DNA of 25,986 nt from GWF2-38-10 sp964527595. Lineage in GTDB: Bacteria > Babelota > Babeliae > Babelales > RVW-14. The translations under genes were made by a program, and so were the position numbers. Position 1 is the first letter of the stretch. Each line of letters starts with the position of its first letter. Positions 8,076 through 16,343 of this stretch are shown one piece after another. A model generated the notes under the pieces. The model was not told where the DNA came from, did no database searches, and saw only the letters and a list, made by a program, of their open reading frames with translations. The DNA lies in the NCBI GenBank assembly GCA_964527595.1, contig CAZGPI010000015.1, forward strand, positions 1-25,986. The letters are read 5' to 3'.

Positions 8076-8423
8076 TTATTTTTTTGCTATTGCAACCAAT
8101 GCTGAAAATGCCTTTGGCTCGAAAATCGCCAACTGGCTCAACATTTTTCTATTAATCTGAATACTTGCCTTCTTCATGCCTGCGATGAATTTACTATAAC
8201 TCATCCCATCAATTCTGCATCCAGCATTAATACGCGTTATAAATAAAGATTTATAATCACGTTTCTTTAAGCGACGACCAACATAAGCGAAACGAAGAGC
8301 TCTGAGCAAAGTTTCTTTTGCGCGCTTGAAAACATTCTTGCGCTGTCCCCAGTAACCCTTGGTTTGCTTTAATACTCTTTTATGACGTCGACGTGAAATA
8401 ACACTGCGTTTAACTCTACTCAT
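8076..8423 (-). CDS. rplT: Large ribosomal subunit protein bL20
   Basis: bL20 binds 23S rRNA early in large-subunit assembly. The 115-residue product starts with the basic extended tail MSRVKRSVISRRRHKRVLK and continues with GYWGQRKNVFKRAKE, LFITRINAGCR and YSKFIAGMKKA, all typical of the family. AAAGG precedes the ATG at 8423. It is the last gene of the infC-rpmI-rplT trio. In other bacteria L20 represses this operon through an mRNA structure; I did not identify that structure here. Confidence 0.97.
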   Translation of the reverse strand: MSRVKRSVISRRRHKRVLKQTKGYWGQRKNVFKRAKETLLRALRFAYVGRRLKKRDYKSLFITRINAGCRIDGMSYSKFIAGMKKASIQINRKMLSQLAIFEPKAFSALVAIAKK

Positions 8424-8459
8424 GGTCTACCTTTAGCATCACTATTTAACTATAACTAC

Positions 8460-8654
8460 TTAATATGGCATTACGCTTGCGATCTTCTTTTCCTGTGTTC
8501 CATCAACATAATTAGCCATACGAAGCTTGCGCACCGTCTTATGTGACTTAGCCCACGAATGATGTCGCCTAAAAGCATGCGAACGCTTTAACTTGCCGCT
8601 ACTGCTTTTTCTAAAACGCTTTTTACACGTTGAACTTGTTTTAACTTTTGGCAT
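8460..8654 (-). CDS. rpmI: Large ribosomal subunit protein bL35
   Basis: This 64-residue, strongly basic protein begins MPKVKTSSTCKKRF and contains the family's KRSHAFRRHHSW-type block, where most bacteria have a similar K-x-x-H-x-x-H run. It is a structural component of the 50S subunit. AAGGGAAGCG provides a good ribosome binding site. It lies between infC and rplT, as in most bacteria, with 36 bases to rplT and 112 bases from infC. Confidence 0.95.
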   Translation of the reverse strand: MPKVKTSSTCKKRFRKSSSGKLKRSHAFRRHHSWAKSHKTVRKLRMANYVDGTQEKKIASVMPY

Positions 8655-8766
8655 ACGCTTCCCTTAATTTCAAATAAAAATAAAAAATCAAAGTCAAACT
8701 AACTTTTCTGTACCTAATTCGCTTTAAAGTATAGCAAATTAAAACAAAAAGCCTAGTATTTTAGCT

Positions 8767-9327
8767 CTATTTCTCTTTAAGCCCAAAGATCTTCGACCAC
8801 AGGGCCCCGCCTCTACCCTCTTTTTCTTCAACTAATGCCCCAATGTTACGGGCAGTCAGATCCTGGGTAATACGAGCAAACATTTTTCTGCCTAGATCTT
8901 CCATCATGGAAATTTCACGCCCTTTAAATTGAAGCGTAAACTTTACCTTTTTTCCTTCTATCAGAAACTGTTCTGCTTGACCAAGCTTTGTCTTATAATC
9001 CTGGTCACCGATGTTTGGTCGCATTTTAAGTTCTTTTATCTGAATGATTTTTTGGTGTTTCTTAGAATCACTCATTTGTTTTTTCTTGGAGTATAAAAAT
9101 TTACCGAAGTCCATGATCTTGGCAATAATCAGTGAATCTTTTTCACCAACCTGTACAAGATCGAGGCCAGCATTGCTAGCCAAGGCAAGAGCTTCTTGTT
9201 TCGATACTTGGCCATGGTTTTCACCATTCAGCCCAATGACCATCAACGTCGTTGCTCGAATGTCTTCGTTAACAAAATACTTACCATGAAACTCGCTACC
9301 TGTCTTTTCCTTAAACGCTTTGTTCAC
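8767..9327 (-). CDS. infC: Translation initiation factor IF-3
   Basis: IF-3 binds the 30S subunit and checks start codon-anticodon pairing. The 186-residue product shows the N-terminal domain (NEDIRATTLMVIGLNGE, then EALALASNAGLDLVQV), the lysine-rich linker with MDFGKFLYSKKKQ, and the C-terminal domain with KELKMRPNIGDQDY and FTLQFKGREI. The start is a GTG at 9327, with AGGGA upstream lying inside the end of recA; no in-frame ATG or ATT occurs just before it. The recA stop precedes it by only four bases, so the two are probably coupled. Confidence 0.95.
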   Translation of the reverse strand: MNKAFKEKTGSEFHGKYFVNEDIRATTLMVIGLNGENHGQVSKQEALALASNAGLDLVQVGEKDSLIIAKIMDFGKFLYSKKKQMSDSKKHQKIIQIKELKMRPNIGDQDYKTKLGQAEQFLIEGKKVKFTLQFKGREISMMEDLGRKMFARITQDLTARNIGALVEEKEGRGGALWSKIFGLKEK

Positions 9328-9331
9328 TAAT

Positions 9332-10378
9332 TCATCCCTGGCTTTGCACTTGAACTATTTTTTCGCGGACAGCTTCCATTACTTTTTCAAAAAAAGCTGG
9401 CTCATCTTTGAAGCGCTTTAAGCAATTATCTCGCCCCTGCGCTATTCGTTCAGATCCAAGATTAAACCAAGCACCGGCTTGTTCTATAATCTGAAACTGA
9501 ATCGCTGCATCAAGAAGATCTAGCTCTTGACTAATTCCTTCACCAAAAATAAGGTCGACTTCTGCTCGCTTAAATGGTGGCGCTACCTTATTTTTAACAA
9601 CTTTTACCAAAACTCTATTACCAAATGGCTTATCATTCTTTTTGAGTGTCGCAATTCGACGAACATCAAGACGAATAGAGGAATAAAACTTCAAAGCATT
9701 ACCGCCCGTTGTTGTCTCTTTATCGCCAAAAGGCATCGAATTGATCTTGCTACGAATCTGATTAATAAAAATAAGCACCGTCTTTGATTTACTTACCGCT
9801 GCGGTAAGCTTTCGCAATGCTTGTGACATAAGACGTGCTTGCAATCCAACATGCACATCGCCCATATCACCCTCAAGCTCAGCCTTGGGAACCAATGCCG
9901 CAACCGAGTCAATAACGATCAGGTCAACAGCATTTGATCTTACCAACATCTCAGTAATTTCGAGTGCCTGTTCGCCATAATCAGGCTGAGATATAATCAG
10001 ATCATGTATATTGATTCCTATGCGAGTAGCATAGGATGGATCCATTGCATGTTCTGCATCAATAAATGCGCAAATTCCGCCTTTTTTTTGAGCTTGTGCG
10101 ATTGCATGAAGGGTAAATGTTGTTTTGCCTGAAGATTCAGGACCAAAAATTTCGATTATCCTACCCTTAGGAAATCCACCAACCCCTAAAGCTTCGTCTA
10201 TAAGAATTGATCCAGTAGAAATAGTCTCAATTCTTTCAGCCGCTCTTTGTCCAAGAAGCATAATGGATCCTTTGCCAAATTGCTTATCAATTTGAGCAAA
10301 TGCTGATTCAAGAGCCTGAACCTTCTCGACTGAGGCGCTTATTTCGTGCTTCTTGATCTCTTCCGTTTGTTTTGCCAT
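9332..10378 (-). CDS. recA: Recombinase RecA
   Basis: RecA forms filaments on single-stranded DNA, drives strand exchange and activates LexA cleavage in the SOS response. The 348-residue product contains the Walker A motif GPESSGKT (79-86), FIDAEHAMDP, the Walker B region LIVIDSVAALVPKAE, the L2-loop region INQIRSKINSMPFGDKETT and GGNALKFYSS. The C-terminus is short and not strongly acidic. The ribosome binding site overlaps the upstream stop codon (TAGGAACT then ATG), so its translation is tied to the ppiD-like gene. No LexA box is apparent within the five-base gap, so any SOS control would act from further upstream. Confidence 0.98.
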   Translation of the reverse strand: MAKQTEEIKKHEISASVEKVQALESAFAQIDKQFGKGSIMLLGQRAAERIETISTGSILIDEALGVGGFPKGRIIEIFGPESSGKTTFTLHAIAQAQKKGGICAFIDAEHAMDPSYATRIGINIHDLIISQPDYGEQALEITEMLVRSNAVDLIVIDSVAALVPKAELEGDMGDVHVGLQARLMSQALRKLTAAVSKSKTVLIFINQIRSKINSMPFGDKETTTGGNALKFYSSIRLDVRRIATLKKNDKPFGNRVLVKVVKNKVAPPFKRAEVDLIFGEGISQELDLLDAAIQFQIIEQAGAWFNLGSERIAQGRDNCLKRFKDEPAFFEKVMEAVREKIVQVQSQG

Positions 10379-10383
10379 AGTTC

Positions 10384-12348
10384 CTAATCTCTCGCAGACA
10401 TAGTTTTAGTGATCATCTTCTTGTCAACCTCTATTTTAGCAGTTCTTTGTAAAGATGCAATAAAGGCTCCTGCATACATCCGATTTCCGCTCATTTTTAG
10501 ATTTTTAGCTATACTGTTCTTTTCTTTCTCAAATTCCTGCGCCGTAAACGGAGCACTCTCAATTAATTGAGCAAGGTAATAATCGCGCTTATGATGATGT
10601 TGCAATACCTGAGAAACATCAGAAAGGTTAAATAGCTTATGCGTCAGCTGATTTTCCTTTTCAATTCCCTCAACCGCAGCCTCAGAATATGAAATCAACC
10701 CGGTCTTGGTAATTTTAACATTATACTTCTCCGCAACAGCAGCTAGCGGCATCTTTTTTGTAAAAACATCTGTTTTCATTTGTAAAACAACTTTTCTCAT
10801 GTTGCTTTCAGTTTGGTGCTCTCGGTAATCGGAAACAACAGCACCCTTTATCTGCTCAAGTGAAGGAATGGCACTTTTTTCGGTCCCTGCCAACAAATAA
10901 ATGATGTATTTGTTTTCAAGCATAAAGTAACCATATGTTTGTTGTTTTTTTACCGACGCAAAAATCTTTTGTGCAAGCATCCCTTTAATATCACTTTTTC
11001 CACCATCAGCCGTTGTTAACCAATCGGACTCTTTCTCTTCAAATTGATGCTGCTTTACGAATGCTTCCAACGCACCAACGTCGGCACGCGCATTGTGCAC
11101 CATAATCTCAAGATCGGCACGCAATGACGAAACAGCCTTTTTCATGCGCAAGCTTTTCACAATTTCATCTTTGACCAACTCAAGTGGCTTCTCTTCTGCT
11201 TTTTTACGCTCAACCAATTGGATGATTTCAAAACCCTTTGATGTTTTAATCACTGAAGAAAGTTCGCCTGGAGCATTCAACTTGAACGCCGCATCCTCAA
11301 ATGCTTTATCATGGGTACCGCGACCAAAGAAATCAACAACCCCACCGCTTTTTGCCGTTACATCGTCAGAATATTTTTTGGCAAGTTCGGCAAAATTATT
11401 TGGTGTCGACTTAGCTTCTTGTAAAACCTTTTGGGCCTTAACATGGGCTTCGGTCCCTGGCTTGCCCTTTTGCAGAGCACAAACAATACGACGCACCTTT
11501 ATTTTTGGTGATATTCTGTAAAGTGCGGTCTTATTTCTTTCATAAAAATTCTTGATTGTTTCATCATCAACAACAACCTTTTGCGCATAATCATCAGGAG
11601 AGATAGACCAATAGCGCAGCTTGCGCCGTTCTGGGGTTCTGTAAACTTCTTTATTCGCTTCGTAATATTCCTTTAACGCCTTTTCATCAACCGATTCTTT
11701 TTCCGATTCCTGTAAGAAACGATTAAAAGGCAAATGAACAACAACAAAACTTTTCTTTAGATTATTAACCTCATAAGCATCGCGGACGGCAAATTGCGGC
11801 AAATAAAATGCGTTACCCATAAAGCGTTGTACCACTTCACGCTTAAGCTCGTTACCTTTATTTTCTTCAAATTCAAGCGGCGTCATAGAAAGACGGGTTA
11901 GATAATTTTGGTATACATCCATATTGATGTACCCTTGTTGATCGGTAACACCATCAGGCATTGACCTTACAAGCTCTTCCTTGAATACGCCCGTTGCAAT
12001 GCTTACATTAAAATCACTGACTACTTGATCAATTAATTTTTCTCGGACGCACGTATCAATAGCAACATCCTCAGGACTCCCCATCCCCAAAACATCTCTA
12101 ATTAATGCCTCTTCAGATAAGCCATATACTTTTGCATATGGTCGCAGCATATTTAATCGTGCATTTATTTCACCGAGTGCACGCCGAAATTCTCCAAAAG
12201 TAATTTTTTCACCATTAACATTACCGATGCCATCGCTTGGACTCTTATAACGCATAATCGAAAAACCACTACCTAAAGCCAATGCCGCAAAAACAACCCA
12301 CAAAACTGTGTGCCACTTTTTCATCTCTTTTCTAAATATGTAAATCAT
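10384..12348 (-). CDS. PpiD/SurA-type periplasmic peptidyl-prolyl isomerase
   Basis: The 654-residue product has an N-terminal membrane anchor (about 11-32), a SurA_N-like helical domain with GNVNGEKITFGEFRRAL, a parvulin-type isomerase domain at about 280-382, and a long C-terminal region. The parvulin block includes FAELAKKYSDD, AKSGGVVDFFGRG and FKLNAPGELSSVIKTSKGF, all family hallmarks. Such proteins assist folding of exported and outer-membrane proteins at the periplasmic face of the inner membrane. The start is placed at ATG 12348 because AAAGG lies seven bases upstream; the longer frame from 12387 lacks a ribosome binding site and would encode the Shine-Dalgarno sequence as protein. 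recA follows after five bases. Confidence 0.88.
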   Translation of the reverse strand: MIYIFRKEMKKWHTVLWVVFAALALGSGFSIMRYKSPSDGIGNVNGEKITFGEFRRALGEINARLNMLRPYAKVYGLSEEALIRDVLGMGSPEDVAIDTCVREKLIDQVVSDFNVSIATGVFKEELVRSMPDGVTDQQGYINMDVYQNYLTRLSMTPLEFEENKGNELKREVVQRFMGNAFYLPQFAVRDAYEVNNLKKSFVVVHLPFNRFLQESEKESVDEKALKEYYEANKEVYRTPERRKLRYWSISPDDYAQKVVVDDETIKNFYERNKTALYRISPKIKVRRIVCALQKGKPGTEAHVKAQKVLQEAKSTPNNFAELAKKYSDDVTAKSGGVVDFFGRGTHDKAFEDAAFKLNAPGELSSVIKTSKGFEIIQLVERKKAEEKPLELVKDEIVKSLRMKKAVSSLRADLEIMVHNARADVGALEAFVKQHQFEEKESDWLTTADGGKSDIKGMLAQKIFASVKKQQTYGYFMLENKYIIYLLAGTEKSAIPSLEQIKGAVVSDYREHQTESNMRKVVLQMKTDVFTKKMPLAAVAEKYNVKITKTGLISYSEAAVEGIEKENQLTHKLFNLSDVSQVLQHHHKRDYYLAQLIESAPFTAQEFEKEKNSIAKNLKMSGNRMYAGAFIASLQRTAKIEVDKKMITKTMSARD

Positions 12349-12420
12349 CGAAAAACCTTTCCCTTTAGGGCTTTCGCCCTCAAACATTCTACTAAAAACT
12401 CACTTTTTAACGTCATTAGT

Positions 12421-12619
12421 TTACCCTAGATCAATTTTTTTTCCAACTCGAAACTTACGTCCAGCCATTACTTTTGCAGCTTTTATATCATCTATATCTA
12501 GCCATGAAAGCAGATATGTTGATCTTTTTTCTCGCTAGAGAATAAAATAAAATAAATATATTCTCACGCTTAATTTCAAACCATAAAACATCAACGGCCA
12601 CCACATTAATCTTGTAAAT
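12421..12619 (-). pseudogene. Frame-broken gene remnant of unknown family
   Basis: The 12349-12796 gap carries two coding-like pieces on the minus strand. From 12619 one frame reads INVVAVDVLWFEIKREN and on through FYSLARK. At a run of six A (12525-12530) the plausible reading jumps to another frame that gives STYLLSWLDIDDIKAAKV, then MAGRKFRVGKKIDLG and a TAA at 12421-12423. Deleting one A joins the two pieces. There is no convincing start codon or ribosome binding site, and a stop lies just upstream of 12619. A further short in-frame stretch (12606-12662, ending ALNLQD) may be an earlier part. I do not recognise the family. It could also be a chance pair of open frames. I see nothing definite in the remaining 12663-12796. 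Confidence 0.3.
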
Positions 12620-12796
12620 TCAACGCAACACCGACTAGATCGACGCAAACAACAACGCGCATGAGATTTAAAAATTAGAAAGCTTTTTGTGCCTCAAGGT
12701 ATTAATTGTCGGGAAGTGCGAAAAGGCTAATCACGGGCAAATTAATTGACGAGTGTCTGATTGGGTTATTTTCGACGATGAATTCAAATTATTAAT

Positions 12797-13762
12797 TCAA
12801 TTTTGAAATTTTAGCCACAATTCTTTAAGAATAACCGACTGTTGTTCCGTTACCTCTGGAATCACATGAAGTTGACATGCTTGTGGCGAACAAGCTCCCG
12901 CGTCTTCCAGTTGCTTTGCAAAACTCTTCCAAAAAGTAACTTGGCGTTTAGCATATGCAACGGTCTCATTTTGAATTGTTGTAATGACGTGGTCAAAATT
13001 ATGTATTGGCTTGCCTTGCTTGATCCAATTGATTAATTCAGGATATCCAATGAGTCCTTTTTTTTGTAAAAAAGATTCCCATGGTGTATCAACCATTTTT
13101 TCAGTTTCTTCAACCCATCCTTGTTGCATCATAATTTCAACACGCTGCTTTATCCTATCATTAAGAATTGCACGATCTGGTGCGACAAAAACAATCATTG
13201 CCCTGAATGGTAATTGCAAAATTGGTTTATACATTGAAGGCTTAATACCTGTTTTTTGCCAAATGGAAAGCGCGCGATTAATACGATACTCATCGTTTGG
13301 GTGAATTTCTTCAGCCCGCACAGGATCTATTGAATGCAGCTGTTGCCACAAAGACTGTTCTTGATCTGGATTAATAAATTCTTTGTTTTTTTCTTGCTCA
13401 ATAATATCGTGCGGAGGAAAAAAAAGAGACTTGAGATAAAATAATGACCCACCAACAATTACCGGAAGCTTCTCGCGTCGCACGATTTGGTCAATCAAAT
13501 TGGTGACCAATGAGCGATAAGCAACAACGCCAAAATCTTTCGGTTCATTAACTACATCAAAACCATGCGCCGAATAAGAGATGGTAGATAAATCTGGTTT
13601 TGCCGTTCCTATAGAAAGTGGAACATAAAATTGACCAACATCTGCATTAATAATTTCGCCAGAAATTTGTTGAATAATTAATTCTGACAAAGCAGTTTTA
13701 CCTGAAGCCGTAGGCCCAGCGATAATCAATACAGGTGGTAGGTGGCGCCCCGTTGTCTGCAT
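12797..13762 (-). CDS. miaA: tRNA dimethylallyltransferase
   Basis: MiaA transfers a dimethylallyl group to N6 of A37 in tRNAs that read UNN codons. The 321-residue product has the P-loop GPTASGKT (16-23), IGTAKPD, VIVGGSLFYLK, and the C-terminal AYAKRQVTFWKSF that corresponds to the family's YAKRQ-T-W-F signature. Where most members have SADSxQVY the protein reads NADVGQFY, keeping the Asp, Gln and Tyr but not the Ser. It follows carD by two bases and has almost no ribosome binding site, so translation is probably coupled. Overall length and motif order are normal. Confidence 0.93.
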   Translation of the reverse strand: MQTTGRHLPPVLIIAGPTASGKTALSELIIQQISGEIINADVGQFYVPLSIGTAKPDLSTISYSAHGFDVVNEPKDFGVVAYRSLVTNLIDQIVRREKLPVIVGGSLFYLKSLFFPPHDIIEQEKNKEFINPDQEQSLWQQLHSIDPVRAEEIHPNDEYRINRALSIWQKTGIKPSMYKPILQLPFRAMIVFVAPDRAILNDRIKQRVEIMMQQGWVEETEKMVDTPWESFLQKKGLIGYPELINWIKQGKPIHNFDHVITTIQNETVAYAKRQVTFWKSFAKQLEDAGACSPQACQLHVIPEVTEQQSVILKELWLKFQN

Positions 13763-13764
13763 AA

Positions 13765-14313
13765 TTATGCAACAGAAATAGCATCAGCCACAACAGTACG
13801 CTCATGAAAAAAGAGCTGCTTAAATGGGCTGCGAATTTCTTGAACAATAAGTTCTCGATCAATATTTTTTACAACACGAAGCTCTTGCACAATAAGCTCT
13901 TCAATGTTTTGCAATAAGGTACGTTCGCCAAATGACAAGTCCTTCATTTGTGCGATGTACATAACGTCGCGGTAAATTTTAATTAAATCTAAAAGATTCC
14001 CGCTTTGAATTTTCATTTGATATTCTTTATTGCGCTTATTCCAACCGCTTGGTGTAAAATCAAGCGTTTCTAGTTTCTTTTCTGGTTTATTGCGCAACTC
14101 TTTGAGAATAGTATCAACAGCATCGGAGCTATTTGGCATACGAATGCCAATTGCATCAACGTTATAAATAGGAACCAAAATATTCATATCTTTAAAAAGA
14201 AAATTGAGTTTAATAAATTTAATCGCCGTACCAGCGACGCTTCGCTCAATAATCTCTTCAACAACAGCAACACCATGTCCTGGATACACTATCTTATCGT
14301 TTAATTGAACCAT
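13765..14313 (-). CDS. carD: CarD-family transcription regulator
   Basis: CarD/CdnL proteins bind the RNA polymerase beta lobe and stabilise open promoter complexes, often at rRNA and growth genes. The 182-residue product begins with the RNA-polymerase-interacting Tudor-like domain (IVYPGHGVAVVEEI, then FIKLNFLF and ILVPIYNVDAIGIR) and continues with the helical C-terminal domain (about 85-170) containing LLDLIKIYRDVMYIAQMKDLSFGERTLL in family style. Of two in-frame ATG codons, 14313 has AAAGGG at proper spacing while 14319 directly abuts it, so 14313 is preferred. miaA follows two bases after the stop. Confidence 0.9.
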   Translation of the reverse strand: MVQLNDKIVYPGHGVAVVEEIIERSVAGTAIKFIKLNFLFKDMNILVPIYNVDAIGIRMPNSSDAVDTILKELRNKPEKKLETLDFTPSGWNKRNKEYQMKIQSGNLLDLIKIYRDVMYIAQMKDLSFGERTLLQNIEELIVQELRVVKNIDRELIVQEIRSPFKQLFFHERTVVADAISVA

Positions 14314-14355
14314 GCCCATCCCTTTACGTGATTAACACTTTGCCCCATACCTAAC

Positions 14356-14374
14356 GGCAACAATAATTGTTACC
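14356..14374. promoter_or_regulatory. Palindrome upstream of carD, possible operator
   Basis: GGCAACAAT and ATTGTTACC flank a single central A, forming a 9-base inverted repeat with one mismatch. It sits 43 bases upstream of the chosen carD start and just after the small tail-anchored protein gene. The symmetry and tiny loop suit a protein-binding site better than a terminator. No binder can be named. Confidence 0.25.
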
Positions 14375-14382
14375 ATTGGCTT

Positions 14383-14661
14383 TTATTTAATTGCTGCCAA
14401 TGCAAAATCTTTTTGTTGATAAAAATATTGCGCAATCTTAACAACGAGAACCCCTACTACGATAGGAAAAACAATCCAGCGGCAAAAAACCGATGAAACT
14501 TGTTGTGAAAAAACACTTAAAGTAGCAACCGCATTAGATTGAATATTTTGAATCGATGTTTGTTGAACAAATATCGGCGCAACAACACTTGATCGTGCTC
14601 CGCATATCCCGGCCTGCATAACCACCTTTAAACTGGCTACTGAACCTATTCCAACTTTCAT
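14383..14661 (-). CDS. Small protein with C-terminal membrane segment, unknown function
   Basis: This 92-residue protein has a Val/Ser/Ala-rich N-terminal part, a polar middle (QQTSIQNIQSNAVATLS) and one clear hydrophobic span near the C-terminus (WIVFPIVVGVLVVKIAQYF, about 62-80), followed by a short tail. This gives a tail-anchored layout. The ATG at 14661 is preceded by AAAGGA with seven bases of spacing, which argues that the gene is real. It lies 69 bases upstream of carD in the same direction and may share its transcript. The sequence matches no family I know. Confidence 0.55.
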   Translation of the reverse strand: MKVGIGSVASLKVVMQAGICGARSSVVAPIFVQQTSIQNIQSNAVATLSVFSQQVSSVFCRWIVFPIVVGVLVVKIAQYFYQQKDFALAAIK

Positions 14662-14885
14662 CGCATATTCCTTTCAAATGAACTTGTTATTATCATACCA
14701 AAAAAATTGCATCGCGTACATGCCTAATAACGCACATACTCTTTATTTTTACACAATATTTCAGATATGAATTTAAAATAGCTCCTTAGACCCCAAAATC
14801 GAATAATCGCACTTCCCTAGCGTATCAATATAGGTATACTGATCAAAGTGCTATAACCCAACTGGCCAAAGGACCAAACTACCCT

Positions 14886-16265
14886 ATGACCTCGTTTGAA
14901 ACAATAAGCAATAAATTTCACGTTGGCGTTCGCTGGAATTTTGCCGGCAGCGCAATTTATGAAACCATTAAAGCAGTTCATAACTTTTTTTTGTTTGGGC
15001 TTATGGACCATGCTGTTTATGGATTACTTGGCAGCACCTTTTCTATCATCTATTTCTCCAGCAAAATAGCCGACCTCGGAGCCACTTCATCGCTACCCCC
15101 ATTCTTTCATTATATAATGCGCAACAAAGAAACATTCCGCCGCATTATGGTCAAACACTACCTACTCCCACACCTTCCACTTATTGTTATCGTTGCCTTG
15201 ATATCAACTGCCATCTATGCACGTCAATTTGCAAGCATGTCGATAATCAATGGACAAGTAATTTCGAATAATTTAATCATTATCCTTATCCCAACTATTA
15301 TAGCGTTTGAGGTTATTCGATACTTTTTACGCATATTCCTTCACGCGGCGTTTAAGAGCAAGGCGGTAGTGGTTACTGAAGTTATATTATTCATCAATTT
15401 TATCGCGCTTATATGGATACCACACCTCTTTTTTAATCAACCTTTAAGCATCGTCAATATACTTATTCCACATATTGTTGATTCATGTCTTTGTGTTGGT
15501 ATTTTTTCATATATCCTCGCCAAATTTTATCAAACACTTCCATCGGCAACAGAACCAACAAGCCGCCCAAGCATCAAGCATATGACAACAACCAAAGCCA
15601 TCAATTACACGCTCCGCATCAGTCGTGATCTTTTTACCAGCAACTTCCTCACACCCCTATTAGCCCTCAAATGTGGCCTTGATCAAGCTGGAATTTTTTA
15701 CTTCGCCGCAATAATTGTCAACACAATCCAATCAACCATAAAAATGTCCATCCATTATCCAGCCAATGGCCTCCTTTCACATATCAAAGAAAGTACGCAT
15801 ATAACAAAAAAAGCTGCATTTTCAATGCTGTGCCAAAAGCTAACCAAACTCATTACCCCAATCGTCATTTTTATCGTCATTAATCATCAGGGCATCCTCA
15901 AATTAGGTCGCCACACTTCAGCAACTACCACCACCCTAACCATCGTACTCGTATTTCTTTTCATAGCACTTATCGAATCATTCTTTCTTCTTTACGAACA
16001 ATTTTATGTCATTGAAGAATCATCATCCCGCCTCCTTATTTTCAAGCTTCTTGAATTCATCCTCTTCTATGTTTTTGTCATCAATAGTACTAGTACTTCA
16101 ACCATCGCCCTTATCACAATAGTTGCCGGTATAAAATTATTTAGCTTTATACTAACTGCTATGAATGCATTCACCAGATGGCACATTGCACCGACCCTAA
16201 AGCTTAATCCCAAAATTATAATTGGATCTATTATTGTTTCTCTTTTATTTTCGCTTCTATTTTGA
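14886..16265 (+). CDS. Polytopic membrane protein, polysaccharide flippase-like, copy 1
   Basis: The 459-residue product has about twelve hydrophobic spans and resembles Wzx/MOP-superfamily flippases, notably in the YGLLGSTFSIIYFSSKIADLGA stretch, which parallels the start of Wzx proteins. It is a clear paralogue of the next gene, with shared motifs DLGAT-S-PP, TPLLALKCGLDQAGIFYFA, and YEQFYVIEESSSRL. Flippases of this superfamily move lipid-linked sugars or other large amphiphiles across the inner membrane; the substrate here is unknown and the family call is tentative. The ribosome binding site is poor (AAAGGA twelve bases from the ATG). Its codons favour C-ending forms more than the minus-strand genes nearby. 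Confidence 0.65.
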   Translation: MTSFETISNKFHVGVRWNFAGSAIYETIKAVHNFFLFGLMDHAVYGLLGSTFSIIYFSSKIADLGATSSLPPFFHYIMRNKETFRRIMVKHYLLPHLPLIVIVALISTAIYARQFASMSIINGQVISNNLIIILIPTIIAFEVIRYFLRIFLHAAFKSKAVVVTEVILFINFIALIWIPHLFFNQPLSIVNILIPHIVDSCLCVGIFSYILAKFYQTLPSATEPTSRPSIKHMTTTKAINYTLRISRDLFTSNFLTPLLALKCGLDQAGIFYFAAIIVNTIQSTIKMSIHYPANGLLSHIKESTHITKKAAFSMLCQKLTKLITPIVIFIVINHQGILKLGRHTSATTTTLTIVLVFLFIALIESFFLLYEQFYVIEESSSRLLIFKLLEFILFYVFVINSTSTSTIALITIVAGIKLFSFILTAMNAFTRWHIAPTLKLNPKIIIGSIIVSLLFSLLF

Positions 16266-16291
16266 GATACTGACTCCATGAAATATATACA

Positions 16292-16318
16292 TGGATCATG
16301 AATTTATTTCAGGATCCA
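16292..16318 (+). repeat. Hairpin between the two flippase-like genes, GGATCCATC-ended
   Basis: TGGATC (16292-16297) pairs with GATCCA (16313-16318), and TGAA inside it pairs with TTCA around a TTTAT loop. A second possible hairpin, CCATG/CATGG at 16276-16294, overlaps it and is mutually exclusive. It is not followed by a T run, so it is a poor terminator. Its GGATCCATC end is shared with the palindromic repeats on either side of dnaK, so it may be a degenerate relative of them. Confidence 0.35.
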
Positions 16319-16343
16319 TCAGCAATACCCTTAAAGGAGTATC

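Noticed and set aside
9327..9331. ATT upstream of infC considered as the rare start codon known from Escherichia coli infC
   Set aside because: The ATT at 9329-9331 is out of frame with infC; the in-frame GTG at 9327 fits better.
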